Shown one piece after another: positions 10,874 to 24,141 of a stretch of DNA of 64,000 nucleotides. Every line of letters starts with the position of its first letter. Positions within the stretch are counted from its first letter, which is position 1. The DNA comes from Cryptomeria japonica. Taxonomy: Eukaryota; Streptophyta; Pinopsida; Cupressales; Cupressaceae. The DNA is taken from NCBI RefSeq assembly GCF_030272615.1, contig NC_081415.1, forward strand, positions 379,097,392 through 379,161,391, written 5' to 3'. A program made the position numbers and the translations under genes. The notes under the pieces were generated by a model. It had not been told where the DNA came from, did no database searches, and saw only the letters and a program-made list of their open reading frames with translations.

Positions 10874-12953
10874 GTTATTATTTCAAAAATTTTGAAATTT
10901 CCAAAGGACAAAGTCAATAGGTGATTATTGGTTTAGGAAGATGTTCTTTGTTTATTTTATCACTATTGTTTGTTCATTGTGATAAAGTGTCTCTTTGTTG
11001 AAAAGCACATCTTCGCAAAATTTCTCCGTCAAAGTCTGTACCGCAGCCACTTAAGTAGTGACGAAAATGGTGTAGGAATGTCCTATGTTTTAATAAGATC
11101 TTGCAATTGATATACAAGAATCTTATTCTTTTCTAAGTAGCTTTGTAACTGGGTTTTCATTTCTTAAGGCGATACTTAAAAGTCATATAAGCATTTGACA
11201 ATTTACAAGTTTGTTTGATTCCAATGTTGGTGTAATTCTGATTTTGATATAACCTAGGTTCAAAATAGGAAATATATATCCAAGATTATGAACATAGGTT
11301 AACTTGATCAAGCTTCGTGATAGAGGATTCGATTATCTTGATGAGAGACTTGACAATGATGTTGATCTTTTGCACTTAGGATGTTTGAATCAATAGCTTG
11401 TTCAATGTTTATGCTTATAGAAACCTTTCGGGAATAGCCTATTGGATTAGTGACCCAGTTGTTGAACTAGTTTGAAAATGTGTGATGGTTTAGAGACAAA
11501 TCTACTCAAGAAGTGTTTTGATACTGATGTTTTGACACTTTAGTTTGATATGGTGTTCAAATGTTGGAAAGCCTTTGTACTACCCTTTTGATCAAATTTT
11601 TTGGCAATTGGTTGGATTTTTGCTCACTCGTAGATACTGATTTTCTTCAATTTTTGACCATTTGGAACACATTATAGACATAAAAGACACAATGTTTTAA
11701 GAAACAAAATGCAAAAGCAAGTACAAATCTTATGGCAAGCTGAGGCAATAATTGTTGAATCTCACATGGGGTTTCCCCCAAGACTATGCTATTCAAAGCG
11801 GATATTTAGATGCTTGACCCCACTGCTCCACCCTCAGCACTCACTTCTCCGAGGCAGCCAAGCACCAGTTTCCATGAAAACTCCCCATGGCAAACTTTAT
11901 ATCTCTACTAAGAACCATATGTGTGTGAGCCACTTCAGAGGTCTGACCTCCTGCGCCAACAACTAGAAGGATTTTGGCAACTAGTAGAAGTGGTTTTTAG
12001 TAAAGGCTTCCAGTCATGTGGCCATACATGCGACACTTTCAGCTCTGTAAATACAGAAGGTTCCCGCCTATAGAGCTTACACTCCATAGGGTTTATGGGG
12101 AAACATAGTGTTGGTATGAACTTATCAGCACATGTTGTTTGGGACTTTCATCACAAACATGATTTATTTAGAGTGGATTGGAAGGACTCGGTATTAGCCC
12201 ATTTCCACTTTAGGTCATTCCCCTCTCATTGGCCCCCTCAAGGCAACTCGGGAAGGTAGGCCCTCTAAAAGTTATACATAAAATAAAGTAGGTCTGGTTT
12301 TTTGATCACCGTATGATGGTTAGAGAATACTTACCTACTACTTCATCAAGAATAGAAAACACAAATTTATTTTAACCTTTTAAAGTCTATGTGAAACTAT
12401 TTTAAAGAAGTCACTCAAAATGCAAGTTGCATGCTGGCAATTTATCCCCTTAGTTAAACTAAATGAGCAAGACATGATGTGTTAATTTCCAAAATAGAGC
12501 TCTAAACTTACTAGGTGAGGAAATGCATAAAATTTGCTTTAAACACAATCTTGCACATGCATGTTAGTAGCTTCAAAAATTTAAGCTCTGGGACATTCGG
12601 ACCTGCAAGGAAATTCTGTCAGTTACAAATAAAAGCATTGTCTTAACAAATGCACTCTCTTTCACCTCAAAAGCGCTAATCTTCAAAGCAAAAGTGCTAA
12701 CCTGCACTACAAAAGCACTTCTCTATGGACTAAGAAGCGATAATTTTCCAAGAAAAGTGCTAACCTAAAGATTAAATGCGTGGATTCTCAGACAAAAACG
12801 CTAACCTACATGAAAGATGTGCTAACCTGGAGGACATATGCACTAACCTATCAAACAAAAGAGATGTCAAAATTCACACATGCATGAATCTACATTACAA
12901 ATGCGTTAAATTTGTTTTTTCAAGAATATTAAAAGTATATGCAAGGTCTTGTA
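10874..12953 (-). other. 5' leader of element B
   Basis: About 2 kb of non-coding leader between gag and primer site. A GC-richer block at about 11760-12260 parallels the leader of element A. Near 12660-12860 a motif of the form GCGCTAACCT/AAAGCGCTAA (AAAAGTGCTAACCT and variants) repeats several times. No coding evidence was seen. Confidence 0.6.
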
Positions 12954-12971
12954 GCCCCACGGTGGGTGCCA
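12954..12971 (-). promoter_or_regulatory. Primer binding site of element B
   Basis: TGGCACCCACCGTGGGGC in element orientation, three bases from the LTR. It begins with the TGG expected from pairing with a tRNA CCA end. Confidence 0.85.
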
Positions 12972-12974
12972 AAA

Positions 12975-14111
12975 TGTGTCGACATGATTTTCATCCTCAA
13001 AATGCTATTTGGAACATGTTAATTTCACAAAATACCAATTGAAATGCTACAGGAAATCCAAACTCAACCAATGAAACTACATGAAATACATGTGAAATAA
13101 AAATACTATTATTACCTTCATGGTTTATGTCTCATTGTGTCCTAACTCCACTATTCTTGGTTGGAAATGGTGTGCTCTCAGACAAGCACTGCTAGCTTCC
13201 AAGATGGCATATGAAGAATAGAATGATAACTGATAGTTCACTAATCGTATGATATGCAATGCTAAATGACTATGCTAAATGATTATGCTATTTGCTTCAA
13301 GATTAAAACTCATGGATCCATAAGTTTTCACAAATGATTAGCTTACAAATTCACTTGAAGTCTAACTTGAAGACTAACTCTCTCTCAACTAAAACTCTTG
13401 ATTTTATAGAATTTGAGAGGATAAAATGATGTGGCCTGGATCAATGGTCATGATCAAATCTACAGATTTGGATGGTTGTGAGCAAAGGTGAAGGTTAAGA
13501 GAAAGGGGGAAGGAGAAGATAAGTGTCACTCATCTCACCTTGACTGGGCTGCTGACTGAGGGAATCTAGGGATGGTTGGAGAAAATTTAGGCATGAGAGG
13601 ACAAGTGGACTCAAGTCTTTCCTAAGATGTAGGGATGTTGGAGAGAATATAGAAGGAGGTTATGAAATATGTGTATGTACGCAATATTTCATTAAATTTG
13701 GAGGTTGGAGAAAATGATGAATTAATATTTAAGAAAAATTAATTTCCTTAGCCACATGATGGATGAGTTGGCAAAGGGAAAATGAAGTGGAGATGGAAGG
13801 ATGAGTTGGAAAAGGGATTAAATAATTTAGAAATTATTTAATATTTGAGACTATAGGATAGAATATTAACCATTAGATATTAGATATTTAATTGATTGAA
13901 GGAGATAATTAAATATTGGATATTTAATTAATTAGAGGAATAGAATAAATTAATTAATTAATAAAATATTTCAATTAAATTAATTAATAGAAAGACACGA
14001 AAATGAATTAAATAAATTAATCTTTTCAAATTAACTATTTAATAGAAGAATAATATTAAATAAATATTAAATATTTATTTAATTGCTCATAGCCATTTTT
14101 ATGTGTATATA
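12975..14111 (-). repeat. 5' LTR of element B
   Basis: About 1137 bp, starting TGTGTCGACATG next to the primer site and ending at GTGTATATA (a decayed form of the GTGTATACA edge of element A). The outer part is AT-rich with TTAATTAATT repeats, like the LTR of A. The base after the edge starts unrelated sequence. Confidence 0.75.
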
Positions 14112-15147
14112 GTCCAAATGAGATGCGGTTTGAAAGAAAGAAAGATGATCAAGTCTTCAAGTATAATCCAACTCCACAAGATCCAGCGAGCCAAAAATGA
14201 GACACACAGAAAGGAAAACTAAAACTGCAAACAGAAAACAAAACATAAAAGAAAATGCTTTTGGTTGATGCAAGATTGTTATGAACCGGGAATGCTCCTG
14301 CATCACTTTCCTCCAAACATTGGAATACAAAATCTCCTAAGGAAGTGATTTACTTTGACTAACTCTTGTTAAATAGATTCAAGGAATACTCTTAAGGTTG
14401 CTATTCCTTTGCTGCCATGAAGAGGAGATGAGGTAAATGTGATAAAATGATCAACTAAGCTAGGGAGATGAATAAAAGTTATGATATAAACTGGAATAAC
14501 AGATCAATACATAAATAAATCTAAGATATAAATAGAACTAGAAATGAAATTTAGATTTGCACCTATCACCAAAAAGTGAGCTGAAATGAGTCAGGCTAGG
14601 GTGCTAGGTGTCTTGGTCCCTATTGTTGAATTGACCTAGAACTCTGGAATCTGTTGACTGAGACCCTGATATGCAAAACTGCCAAAAGAAGCCAGAAAAC
14701 TTAGAGGACCGGGGCATTGGGTGCCTTGGTCATAAGAAACTAAGGCCTTCCTCTGATTCTAGACATATGCTTGCTAATTTTGTCTTTCTAAAAGTCCATA
14801 GCTTTGTCGAAATCCTGTTGATGTACCTGTAAGATGGAATATGGTGTATGGGTGGCTATATAGGGTTTTTCCTTAGTCATACCCCTTGTTTTGGTGATTT
14901 CCTCCTCACAAATAAATAATAAAGTATTGAAAAGTGTGTGTGCCCTGGAATATCATGTGTTTGTAAGATCCTAATGAGCTAGAATTTAAATTAGAGTTCT
15001 ACCTTATGTATTGAGTATAAACCCTAAATGAACATAATGTGAATGAGAATGCTTCAAATAATAAATACAATAATGGATTAAAAAAAGGAATGTAAATCTG
15101 AAAACAAGTGTTTTGAAATTCATATAGAGATATGGAAATAACATGAT
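14112..15147. other. No recognised feature
   Basis: About 1 kb of AT-rich sequence between element B and the solo LTR. I saw no credible coding frame, LTR edge or primer site. Its last five bases (15143-15147, ATGAT) are the left target duplication of the solo LTR. Confidence 0.5.
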
Positions 15148-15582
15148 TGTTACTATTTACTAAGTTGTCATTAGTTTTATGTTCAAAGTCATCCTATATA
15201 CCCTAGTCAGTTAATACTACAGAAAGATTTAGTCGGTAAGCACTAAGGGTGTCGGTTACAGAAGAAAGGCTAGTCACCGAGATGATATATACCAAGTTGT
15301 CTACCAAGTAAATTTCCTATGTCCATCGAGTAGCAAAGAAGGTACATCAAGTTAATCTGAACCGAGTGGAAACTTGTTACCAGATTCAATGAACCTGGAC
15401 ACATATGTGGAAACGTGTTACAATATTCAAGCACAGGGAACCGTTATTTCATAGGGAATTGTACTTGAAGATTTTGTATGATTTTGAGGAAGTTTATCCA
15501 ATGAAATAATTTCTATGTTTATTCATTCGATAAAACATCTTTGTATAATCGATGTATGAACAAGATCATCGCCTTAGAGATC

Positions 15583-15590
15583 TATATAAA
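15583..15590 (+). promoter_or_regulatory. Putative TATA box of S1
   Basis: TATATAAA in the middle of the LTR, about 760 bp from its 3' end, where the U3/R border is expected. Confidence 0.5.
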
Positions 15591-15889
15591 GAGTGATTTG
15601 AGTATCTAAGAATAAGAAGAGAAAAACATGGTGAGTTGAAGATAAAATCTTGTGAAAAGATAAGATGTGATGATTGAACAGAGGTATTCAAAGGTCACCG
15701 AGAAGATTTTCAGAAAACAGTTTAAGGGACAGAGAATACAGAAGAGGTCACCAAGTTGATCTATCAATTACCGAGGTATGCTATGAGCATGGTAATTTCA
15801 TATTGAGCACATAGAGTCTTCTATAACATTTCAGATGTAAAGTTGCAGATATTTTGTAAAATGTTTTGATTGAATTATTTTGAGTTATG

Positions 15890-16035
15890 TTAGAAACCTT
15901 TAACATGGTAAAAGACTCTAACATGGTCTATAAATTGTAAAGCCTCTAACAAGGTACAACATTTTGTAAAAGTGTTTGTAAAAATCCTTTAGCAAGGTAG
16001 ATCTAAAGATCTTGATACTCCTAACAGGGTAAGCT
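15890..16035 (+). repeat. Short degenerate repeats in S1
   Basis: Five imperfect copies of CTCTAACAAGGTA (for example CTCTAACATGGTC, CTCTAACAAGGTA, CTCCTAACAGGGTA) lie in the probable transcribed part of the LTR, just before the conserved CCACCGT block. Confidence 0.5.
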
Positions 16036-16287
16036 ATCACAAATAGCTAAACATGTATATCTAACTGAGCAACCTTTATTATTGCAGTAGTGAAGTTGTG
16101 GGTGCCATCCCCACCGTAGTTTTTTCTCTCTAACCAAGAGTTTCTGTGTAACCAAAATCTTTGTGTTATGGAGTGAAATGTGTATGGATGTAATTTCTAT
16201 GATTGTGTTTTGGCTTTATATATTATGAGATCAACTATATATAGTTTATGTTTATCAGTAAGATTGTTTTTAAAGAAAAGTTTTGAA

Positions 16288-16316
16288 GTACTGATTCACC
16301 CCTCCCCTCTCAGTAC
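16288..16316 (+). other. C-rich hairpin near the LTR end (S1)
   Basis: GTACTGA (16288-16294) pairs with TCAGTAC (16310-16316) around a loop TTCACCCCTCCCCTC. The same architecture occurs in the other Copia-type LTRs of this window with different outer stems. Confidence 0.7.
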
Positions 16317-16347
16317 ATTAGCTTTCATTGTTGAATCTAACAATGAT

Positions 16348-17999
16348 ATCATACCAAACCCTAAGGGAGAGGTACAATCCAATCAACTGTCGATGATGAT
16401 CTCCTCATATTCTTTGATATCTCCAAATCTTCAATTGATGATGAAAATGGTTGATGAAGACTTGATAGATGCTTGATTTGTTCATTAAGACTTCACATAA
16501 CCTGTACTTTCACTTCATAAGAGGCTCCTTCAATTACTAGCATTGGATCCTTCAAATGAGGAAAGAAAAGGCTATATGCATGAAACCCTAACCTTTTTTT
16601 TTAAGCATAGGCTGACCTAGAATTGATAGAATTTGACACAAAGTTGGATTTAAACATTATAATACTGCCAATACAAGATCCCAAAATTCAAGGAGAAAAC
16701 ATTGGGACTGATGTGAATCACATTGGTCCAGTCAAATTTTTTCCAAATTTTTGGGGATGCAAGGCATCATGATTACAAAGTCAATCCTAGCTCGGTGCAA
16801 TGATTCAAGGTGTTTAGATATGCAAAATTAGTCCTTGAAGGTCGAAATAGGACTTAATTAGGGTTTTTAATGAATTGATTAATTAAAAAGATAAAATAAA
16901 AAGGGGCACACTTAGGATTAAGGGCCCAATTTTATGATGTGTAGAGTGATAAAAGAGGACTTTAGATTTAATTAAATTAATTAATTAAATTCTTAAAGGG
17001 AATTTAAAACCCAAAATGCAACACACTAAGGTGGGTGCTAACCTAATCGTTGAATTGTACCATCCAATTAAGGGTTTACAATTTATGATGCTACAAGGAG
17101 AAATCAAGTCTATTACAAAGGGTTATGAAATTTTGATTTGGTGTGACTTTGATAGAAAAGTTTCTAGCTTAGAGTTAGAGTAATATCACAACGAATGAAT
17201 ATATATTTTTGGTACCAATGTGAATTAGTTTTCTAAGCAAATTGATAAAAATGTTGAAATATATTCTCCATGTTGTACTCTTGAATTTCATATGAATCAA
17301 TAACATCAAGGGTATTTGCAATGGAATTAAATAATTTATGCAAATTGTTGTAAATATAAAGAAGTGATATGGATCTATAAGCAGGATTATGCCGCAAAGT
17401 AAGTGGCTAGATTAATGTTGGACATTAGTTTTAAAGGGACACTAATTTAAAGTAATATGTTTCTACAATTACATTCATGATCAAATATTTGACTCCATAC
17501 CCTAGGGATTATGCACCTATCAAATCATCTTTACTTTTGTGTTGTAGGAGTAAGTTATATTGAGAACATGTTCTCAGTTGTTGGTCAATTATGTGATAAG
17601 CTCATAATGGATCCAATTTAGGGTTTAGATATGCTTTCCTTAGTAAATTTTAAATGAGAACCATCTGCTTTAAATACAATATCTATTTTACATTTGAAGA
17701 AAATATTACGATATTGTAAGGGAAACCCACCTTGGTCCTATAGAGCTAGAAGTGTAGAGGATATCATTATTTGATTAAATCCTATTCCTTTAGCATTGAT
17801 CTATGGAATCTATTGATTGAAAATTGGCTAGTTCATAGTAATTCCTAAGTAATTAGTTGGAAACACCAATATATGGTACCCTTGAAAGATGTGTTACAAT
17901 TGACCATGACTATTGAAGGTATGCTCAAAGATGTTTGTAGGGTGATGGTAAATGAAGATGAAATGGATTATAAGATGGAATGGGGTAAAGATTTATAAA
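16348..17999. other. No recognised feature
   Basis: About 1.65 kb of AT-rich sequence between S1 and C1. It may be a decayed part of the gypsy element KL, since KL sequence continues on the other side of C1, but I found no domain. TTAATTAATT-rich stretches near 16970-17000 recall gypsy LTR sequence. Confidence 0.4.
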
Positions 18000-18004
18000 A
18001 AGTA

Positions 18005-18946
18005 TGTTGGAATTAGGGATCACTAAGAGGGGGGGTGAATTAGTGATCTACCAGAGATTAAAGCCGCAAAATTATTCTTTATCCATCGGCTAGTTATGCA
18101 TAGAAAATATGAACACAAACATGAAACAATAAAAACACAAATCCAGAACACCAAAATTTTAATGTGGAAATATGAAAAGGGAAAAACCACGGTGGGGCTG
18201 GAACCCACAATATTCATATACTATGGCCAGGAGTACATAAATATTACATAGAGGGGAATGCACTTGCATTCAAGATCACTTCTTAGAGCTCACTGCTCAA
18301 ATTAAAATACTCAGAGGGATACAACCCTCGAGGAAGTCTCACTGACTTACAATTGATTACAATAGAAATGTACAATGAAAAGAACTCTTAGAAAGTATCT
18401 AACCATGGCAAGATGAGTTTCAGTTAGGCTCAAAATTATTGATTGTCTCTTCTCTACTAATCACCCTATTTTGGTCTCAGTCAGCTATCGGTTGATCTAA
18501 AAGAAAAATGGGCATGTGAAACTGCACTCGGTCGCACCAAAAATAATCGCTACACACATAACACACCAAAAATCAACCGCCACAATGATCTTATATATCC
18601 GATCTCAACACAAAAATAATGTCCATCAAGTTAGCTCCAATCTCGAAGACACCATAGCACTAGACTAAAATAGTATAGCAACACGCTTCCAGTAGGTCTT
18701 ACCAAACACCGATATCATAAAAATAATCACCACAAACACCAAAATCACCAGAGATCATTCTGGATCAAAGCATTATTGAGATATTTTGTTTTACCCTGTT
18801 ATACCGGTTACCTCCATTTTTTAGATAAGTTAAGTCACAACTGCCAAATCAAACTACCATGAAGAGTTGACATCAATGACAACCCTAAACAAATAATCAA
18901 CCACCAAAAGTCATCTGAGATCACTGGATGAGTGTTAATTTCCAAC
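18005..18946 (-). repeat. 3' LTR of C1
   Basis: Starts TGTTGGAATTAG and ends TTTCCAACA on the plus strand. It carries the C-rich hairpin at 18018-18048 (stem GATCACTAA, 9 bp) and the conserved block around GGGAAAAACCACGGTGGG at 18179-18197. It is about 15 bp longer than the other LTR and keeps a segment (about 18335-18405) that the 5' LTR lacks. Confidence 0.9.
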
Positions 18947-18960
18947 AATCTCCCCTTTTG
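18947..18960 (-). promoter_or_regulatory. Polypurine tract of C1
   Basis: CCAAAAGGGGAGAT in element orientation, directly before the LTR start TGTTGG. Confidence 0.85.
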
Positions 18961-19254
18961 GCATTGATGGCAACACCTATGAAAAATAGCTATGCACTAA
19001 ATTTTGTACAACCGGATGAAATAATAATGAAAGAATAAAGGAATACAAGAATTATAAGAATTCCAAGGCTACCCCTTAGATCATGAATCTAGAATACACC
19101 AGGCTATACACTCCATACATACAATCTATACACTGGACATTTTTACCTCATCTCTCTCCCTATACATTTTTCACCGCATCTCTCCCCCTTTGACAACAAT
19201 GCCAAAGATAGGGTGTCCATCAAGATTTGTTGTACATATATACACATTTACTGG

Positions 19255-22200
19255 ATGATTAAATCTATACATGCTTCAATATGTCTGCATAAGCTATCTT
19301 AAGGAACCCAAGGTATGTGTTCCAACCTGCTCGCAACTTCTCCAAAATTGAAACAAAACCATTCAAAACATAGGCATGAAACTCTATAGAAGCAATCTCA
19401 GTAGGAGTCTCCTGAGACATGTTCTGAATACAGTCCATTTTATGATACAGTAAGGTGTCCATTTGGGGACCAATTAGGTTCTGAAGTTCACCTGTTTCCT
19501 GGATTATCCTCTCCTTCTCCTTTTCAAAATTTCTAATTTGCTCAGTGATATTCAAAATTGGTTGTGGGATCATATGCCTGAGAAATCTGAGTTAACTGTC
19601 CTTTACAATTCTTTATTTTCTTGTCTATATCAGTAGTAAAATTGGTCAAAATTAGACAAGACTTGTATATTTAACCAACTTCTACCAAGGCCTCATCAAT
19701 CAGTTTTAGCTCTTTATCTAATTGGGCCTTATCATTATTGATCATTTGCAAAAATGTTTGAGTTTTAGAATCCTTAAACTTTTCCATAGCTTACCAGGCT
19801 AATGCTTTAGATAAAGAATCAAATTTGGTGTATATATGATCAATTAAATTCTGAAGCTTACCGGATGAACTAGTGTAGCTACACTTCCAGTACTACTTGT
19901 CCCAAAACTTTAACTGATTTTTCAATAAGTTTCTTCTCCTCTGATTTTGATTGGGCTAACTCTTGACTGGCTTGCGCCTAAAGACAAGCAACAGTTATCA
20001 TTCTCTTTGTCAGAGACATTTGATTGAATGGTTTATCAAAATTGATGTTGAATTGTGGAAAACTTGGGCTTTGGGTTTTGGTAGTGTCAATTGCCACAAT
20101 CACCGGAGCTTCCATACTCTTACCCTTATCTTTGTCCTTATCCTTATCTAGTTCAACCTGTTTCTCCTCTACTTTATTCTCACCCTCAATAGGTCTGGAT
20201 TTTACCTCTATAGGTGCCTCTTATGCATCGGTGTCACCACTTGGTGCACCGTCCCCTACCTCTGTTGGTTTTTCATTATCTTTTGTAGGCTCATCTTCAA
20301 CAAAATCCAAAACTTGTTGTTCACCAATGTCTTGAGTGTCCTCATTTTTATATACAATATCTTCCAAAGGGTTATCTGACTGAGTGACATTATTTGGAGT
20401 GTTAGTATCTACAAGCCGGTTCTTAGTAAGAAATTTTTTTCATATTTTATTGGTTTCTCTCCTTATTTCCTCAACTCTACCAACCATCAAACTATTAACC
20501 CTATGCTTTCTTCGGAATTCATTTTTATTTGCTAGCTAAATTAATCTATTAATCTATCAATTTCTTCTATGGTGAACTGGTGCACTGATTGACCAGTTCA
20601 CTCTCCTTTATTTCCCTATCCATTTGGCTAGTTGATTTTCTCCTAGCATCAATTAAACTATACAATTCTTTGGGAAGATATTTTTCCAATTCCATCAATG
20701 CCTTGCTAAATACATCCATATACAAAATTACTGCTTCTTCTATTTTCCTATGATCTTTATCATCCATATTTACATAATATACAAATATATTCTTTAAATT
20801 TTCATCTTTAATAATCTCATCAATTATTTATTGTGTAGATAATGGAGGAATAATATGGTACTCTATTTTTGAAGATTTCATCTTACTGGATTATATGGCT
20901 TCATCAAGATCTTATTTTATCTTCTTCCCTTTCTTAGCCTGGCCTACTGATTCAAGTTTAAATCTTACCTTCTTCTTCTTGTGCTCACCCTTGTCACCAC
21001 CAAATTGGGGTTTCTAGATTACCCTAGCAAATTCTCCTTTCTTTGGTGCCTTGTGAGTATCTAAGTCAGATTCAGTTTTTGACTGCACCAGAGTGACCAC
21101 CACATATTTTGTCTGGATCTTCTTCTTCTTTGTAAGAACACCTTTTCCCTTTGTAGGTATACAAGAGAGTTCAGCTTCAGCTGTAGGTGTCTTCATCGTA
21201 GCGAGAGAAGGTCATGTTACCTTTATCTTAACAAGAGTAGATGTAATCTTCTATTTTTTTTCCTTCTCAACTACATCCCTTATTGCCCTAGTAGCCCTCA
21301 CTTTCTCCCGGGGGTGGCCTCCTTCAATAATATCTTCTACTATCTTCGCCACCTTCCTCTTCCTTGCCGGTTTGGTAAATTTGGAGTGTAACTCCATTGA
21401 CTTCTCTTTACAGGTTCTGAACCTCTCCTCCTTGGTGTCTTCTAGAAAATTAAGCAAGTGTTGAGCATAAGCCTCCAAGGTAGCCTCATCGACTTTGTAT
21501 CCCATTGGCATTATCCAAACATTCATCTTTATCCGCCATAAAGCATATTGTCCCCTCATACTTCTTAACAATTTCCTTGGGGATATACACTCTTTGCTTC
21601 ATCTTCTCCTGAAATGTTTTGAAGAAATCCTACAAAGCAGCATTCTGATTGTCTTGGTTTCCAAGACTATCCAGTCCTTGCTTTATCTATTGTGCAACTG
21701 GTCTGTCATAGGCCCACTGGACTTTTCCAGTTCCGAGGATTTGATTCATGAAGTATAAGGAAAGACAGATAATCAAAGATCTAAATTTGAAAACATGTTT
21801 CTTATCCTGTTTAATTTTCTTTAAATTAATTAGCAACTCCTCTAGCAACACACTACACAGGTCATAGTGACCGTCTTCCTTGACCATCTTATAAGCTACG
21901 TGAATTGCGGTGTCAAAAACCAAATTTAATCTGTTGGATTGATACACCTTGTCTCCAATCACCATAACAGAAAACTTAATATCATCTTCCCTTATTGTCC
22001 TTATCTTCATTTATCTTCCATCAAATTCTACATAGGTTAACTTTTTCATGGTAGGGTTTGTAACCTTTTGTAACCTTGGCTTCTCACTATTTTGATGCAA
22101 ACAAGTAACAACTTTAATTGCTTTAGTAGTGATCTTGTAGGGTTTGTCCAACTAGATGAATTCAGTGTGGATCCTTCTTAGCATGTATCTAACACATTCC

Positions 22201-22547
22201 TTCTCATTGAAAGTCAAAAAGTTCACAAATTGGATGAAACCCTTCCTTTTCAGTTGTGCAATTTTTGGCTTAGGGTTGTTGATATCATCCATGATTTTGT
22301 CAGTATGTAGGTCAAAAATGTCTTCAGAGCTGATTTCTTCAATTTCACAATGGGTATAAGTTCGAACATCATCTACATGCAGAACACCATGTGGAATGAA
22401 AGAAAATGCACCAATCGGGTCATCCTACATGGACTTATAGGGGTGTTTCTTGAATATAGGATGGGTCATGTCCTTAACTTCAACTACCAATAGAGTAGAA
22501 ATGGAGGATGCAGATGTAATTTCAAAATCTTAGAAAATAAGACTCAT
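19255..22547 (-). pseudogene. ORF2 of C1: unknown long protein replacing pol
   Basis: A broken frame of about 3.3 kb following gag. It aligns by eye along its length with ORF2 of element I (44815-48281). Shared blocks in order are: MLRR(I/V)H-EF--LD---KIT--A--VV; (M/I)IG-KV---NRLN----I--AY-MV; a helix-rich NLKKIK-DKK block followed by F-F--(I/L); a GY-VDE---E-YA--LL-- block; ELY---(D/E)ARR; and a C-terminal LGP--D-L region with heptad-like helices. I do not recognise a pol domain. The KIT--A--VV-GLP plus NLKK-KG----F arrangement vaguely resembles the plant retroelement-associated 'putative plant transposon protein' domain (Pfam PF20167), which is inference. At least six stops break the frame. 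ATG at 22547 is a likely start by comparison with I. Confidence 0.6.
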
Positions 22548-22904
22548 AAAAATGCCCTTCGATAAATACCTTAAACAATAGTCGGATGATCTAAATCGCT
22601 TCAGTAGATTGTTGTTATCTCTTTGATCACCTAGAAACTTTGATCGCTTTGATTATTAGCTTGAAAACACTATTCACAAAGTGAAGAATGATTCTTGTAT
22701 TTGCCCTTTTAACTTTGCAAACCCTAATTTCTCTTTGAAATAAATGCACCTCAAATATTCAACTGAATGCCCTGTCTAGCTACAAGATGTTGCAATCAAC
22801 CATTTGAGTTCTGGATATCAACTACCATCTATAATCCATTGACCACAGATCTCATCAAAGGGGTACTATAAGATTTGGATTGTTTTTCCTCCCCCTAAGG
22901 CCAA

Positions 22905-24088
22905 AAGCCCTAGTTACCGAATGAAGATCCTGCATCAAATTCAAGTACAGATCCATTATCTATTTTAGATTCATCCTTTCTCACCCACATCTTTTCATGC
23001 TTCTCTATGATATCTTCTACTGTCGCTTTACCCTTCTCATCTGATTTATTCTTGTCTACTAGAGACTGTTCTTGCTTCTGCAGTATTTTACAATGTGACC
23101 AGTTTTGTTGCATGCTCTACAAACAACATTATTCTTCATATGTTTGAAGTTCATTTGATTCTGCCTCATCCTGCACTAGTTAGAGATATGTCCAAACACT
23201 CCACAAGCATAGAATATTTTGTTCTAAAATTTATTAATCACAGCTCTACACACATTTGACTTGTGTCCAAAATTATTACATATGAAACATTGACCGGTAA
23301 AGGTAGAAGCATTGTTCATGTTGTTCATCATATTGTTATTGTTCATCATTCCATTATTCATCCTACTTTTGCACTGACTTGCCATATGACCAAATTTGTT
23401 GCAAATAAAACATCTACCATTAAATTTATGAGCATTAGGCTTTCTTACCAGAGAATTCTTATTCTTCTTATGATCAGGTTTAGTATTGCCTTGTCCAGAT
23501 CTGGAGGATTTGCCTTTCTCATATCCTAGACCTCACATATCCTTCCCATGTCTTTGACTTTCCAGCATCTCATCAAGTCATAACCTATCTTCATTGAATT
23601 TTTCTTTGTATTCATTGGTAGTAGCAAGTTCATCCCTCAAGGTAATAACCTATCTTTCAAGCTCTTGACCATTATTCCTTGATTGTGTCAGCTCAAGCTT
23701 CAAGTCTGAAGCATTCATCAGCTCTTTCCTTCAATGATTGTGCAAGATTCTCCTCATTCTTCTTCCAATCCTAAATCTTTTTAGTCAGTCTCATCACAAT
23801 CGATTGCATCTCATTCTTCAAAGTAGCATTCTCTCTTTCAAGTTTATCAACCTCATCAACTTTTTCCTGGTATTCCATGATCTGATCTTCTTTCTCCTTC
23901 AACTTGTCCATTAATTTCTTTGTCTTTTCTCTATAGATACTTGCTTGATCCTTCAACTCACTAATGAATTCATCAGCTTCATTCAGATTCTTCTTCAAGG
24001 TACAGACTTTACTTCTAGCAGCATCAAGATCCTTAAGTGCCACATTGAGTTGTCTCTAGAAATCGGAATCCATTGAATCAATCTCCCA
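22905..24088 (-). pseudogene. gag: Gag-like protein of C1 with coiled coil and four zinc knuckles
   Basis: The N-terminal half (24043-23771) is a long predicted coiled coil with regular Leu/Lys/Glu heptads (for example KLMDKLKEKEDQIMEYQEKV). The C-terminal half carries four CCHC zinc knuckles: CFICNKFGHMASQC, CFICNNFGHKSNVC, a decayed third copy with FYACGVFGHIS, and CRACNKTGHIVKYC. This four-knuckle layout is shared with element I. Zinc knuckles of Gag bind the element RNA. A typical Copia capsid core N-terminal to the coiled coil was not recognised. Several stops interrupt the frame. Confidence 0.75.
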
Positions 24089-24108
24089 GATCTTCCTCAA
24101 GCGGTTAA
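24089..24108 (-). promoter_or_regulatory. Conserved leader box of C1
   Basis: TTAACCGCTTGAGGAAGATC in element orientation, 19 nt downstream of the primer site. The same box lies 21-22 nt downstream of the primer site in elements G and I. A role in RNA packaging or dimerisation is inference. Confidence 0.7.
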
Positions 24109-24127
24109 GCTTCCTCAGAGGAACTAG

Positions 24128-24139
24128 GCTCTAATATCA
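24128..24139 (-). promoter_or_regulatory. Primer binding site of C1 (tRNA-Met type, decayed)
   Basis: TGATATTAGAGC in element orientation against the intact TGGTATCAGAGC of G; two differences, both transitions. It lies two bases from the LTR. Confidence 0.8.
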
Positions 24140-24141
24140 AT

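Larger units (their letters stand above)
8950..14111 (-). mobile_element. Ty3/gypsy element B, 5' half
   Basis: A relative of element A in the same orientation. It has a 5' LTR (12975-14111), primer site (12954-12971), leader and a broken gag that is cut at 8950 by the LTR edge of element A. The rest of B would lie left of the window beyond A. It shares with A the LTR edge (TGTATACACC type), the primer-site type and leader blocks, so one family member inserted into another. Confidence 0.85.
15148..16342 (+). mobile_element. Solo LTR S1, Copia type
   Basis: A single 1195-bp LTR from TGTTACTATT to ATCTAACA, flanked by perfect 5-bp duplications ATGAT at 15143-15147 and 16343-16347. No primer site or polypurine tract adjoins it, so it is a solo LTR left by recombination between two LTRs. 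It shares with the other Copia LTRs of the window a block around CCCACCGTAGTTTTTT (16105-16135) and a C-rich hairpin near its end. Confidence 0.85.

Noticed and set aside
11709-11966. Plus-strand 85-codon ORF with higher GC in the B leader
   Set aside because: It runs antisense to element B within a leader block that is shared with element A at the nucleotide level but not as a conserved frame.
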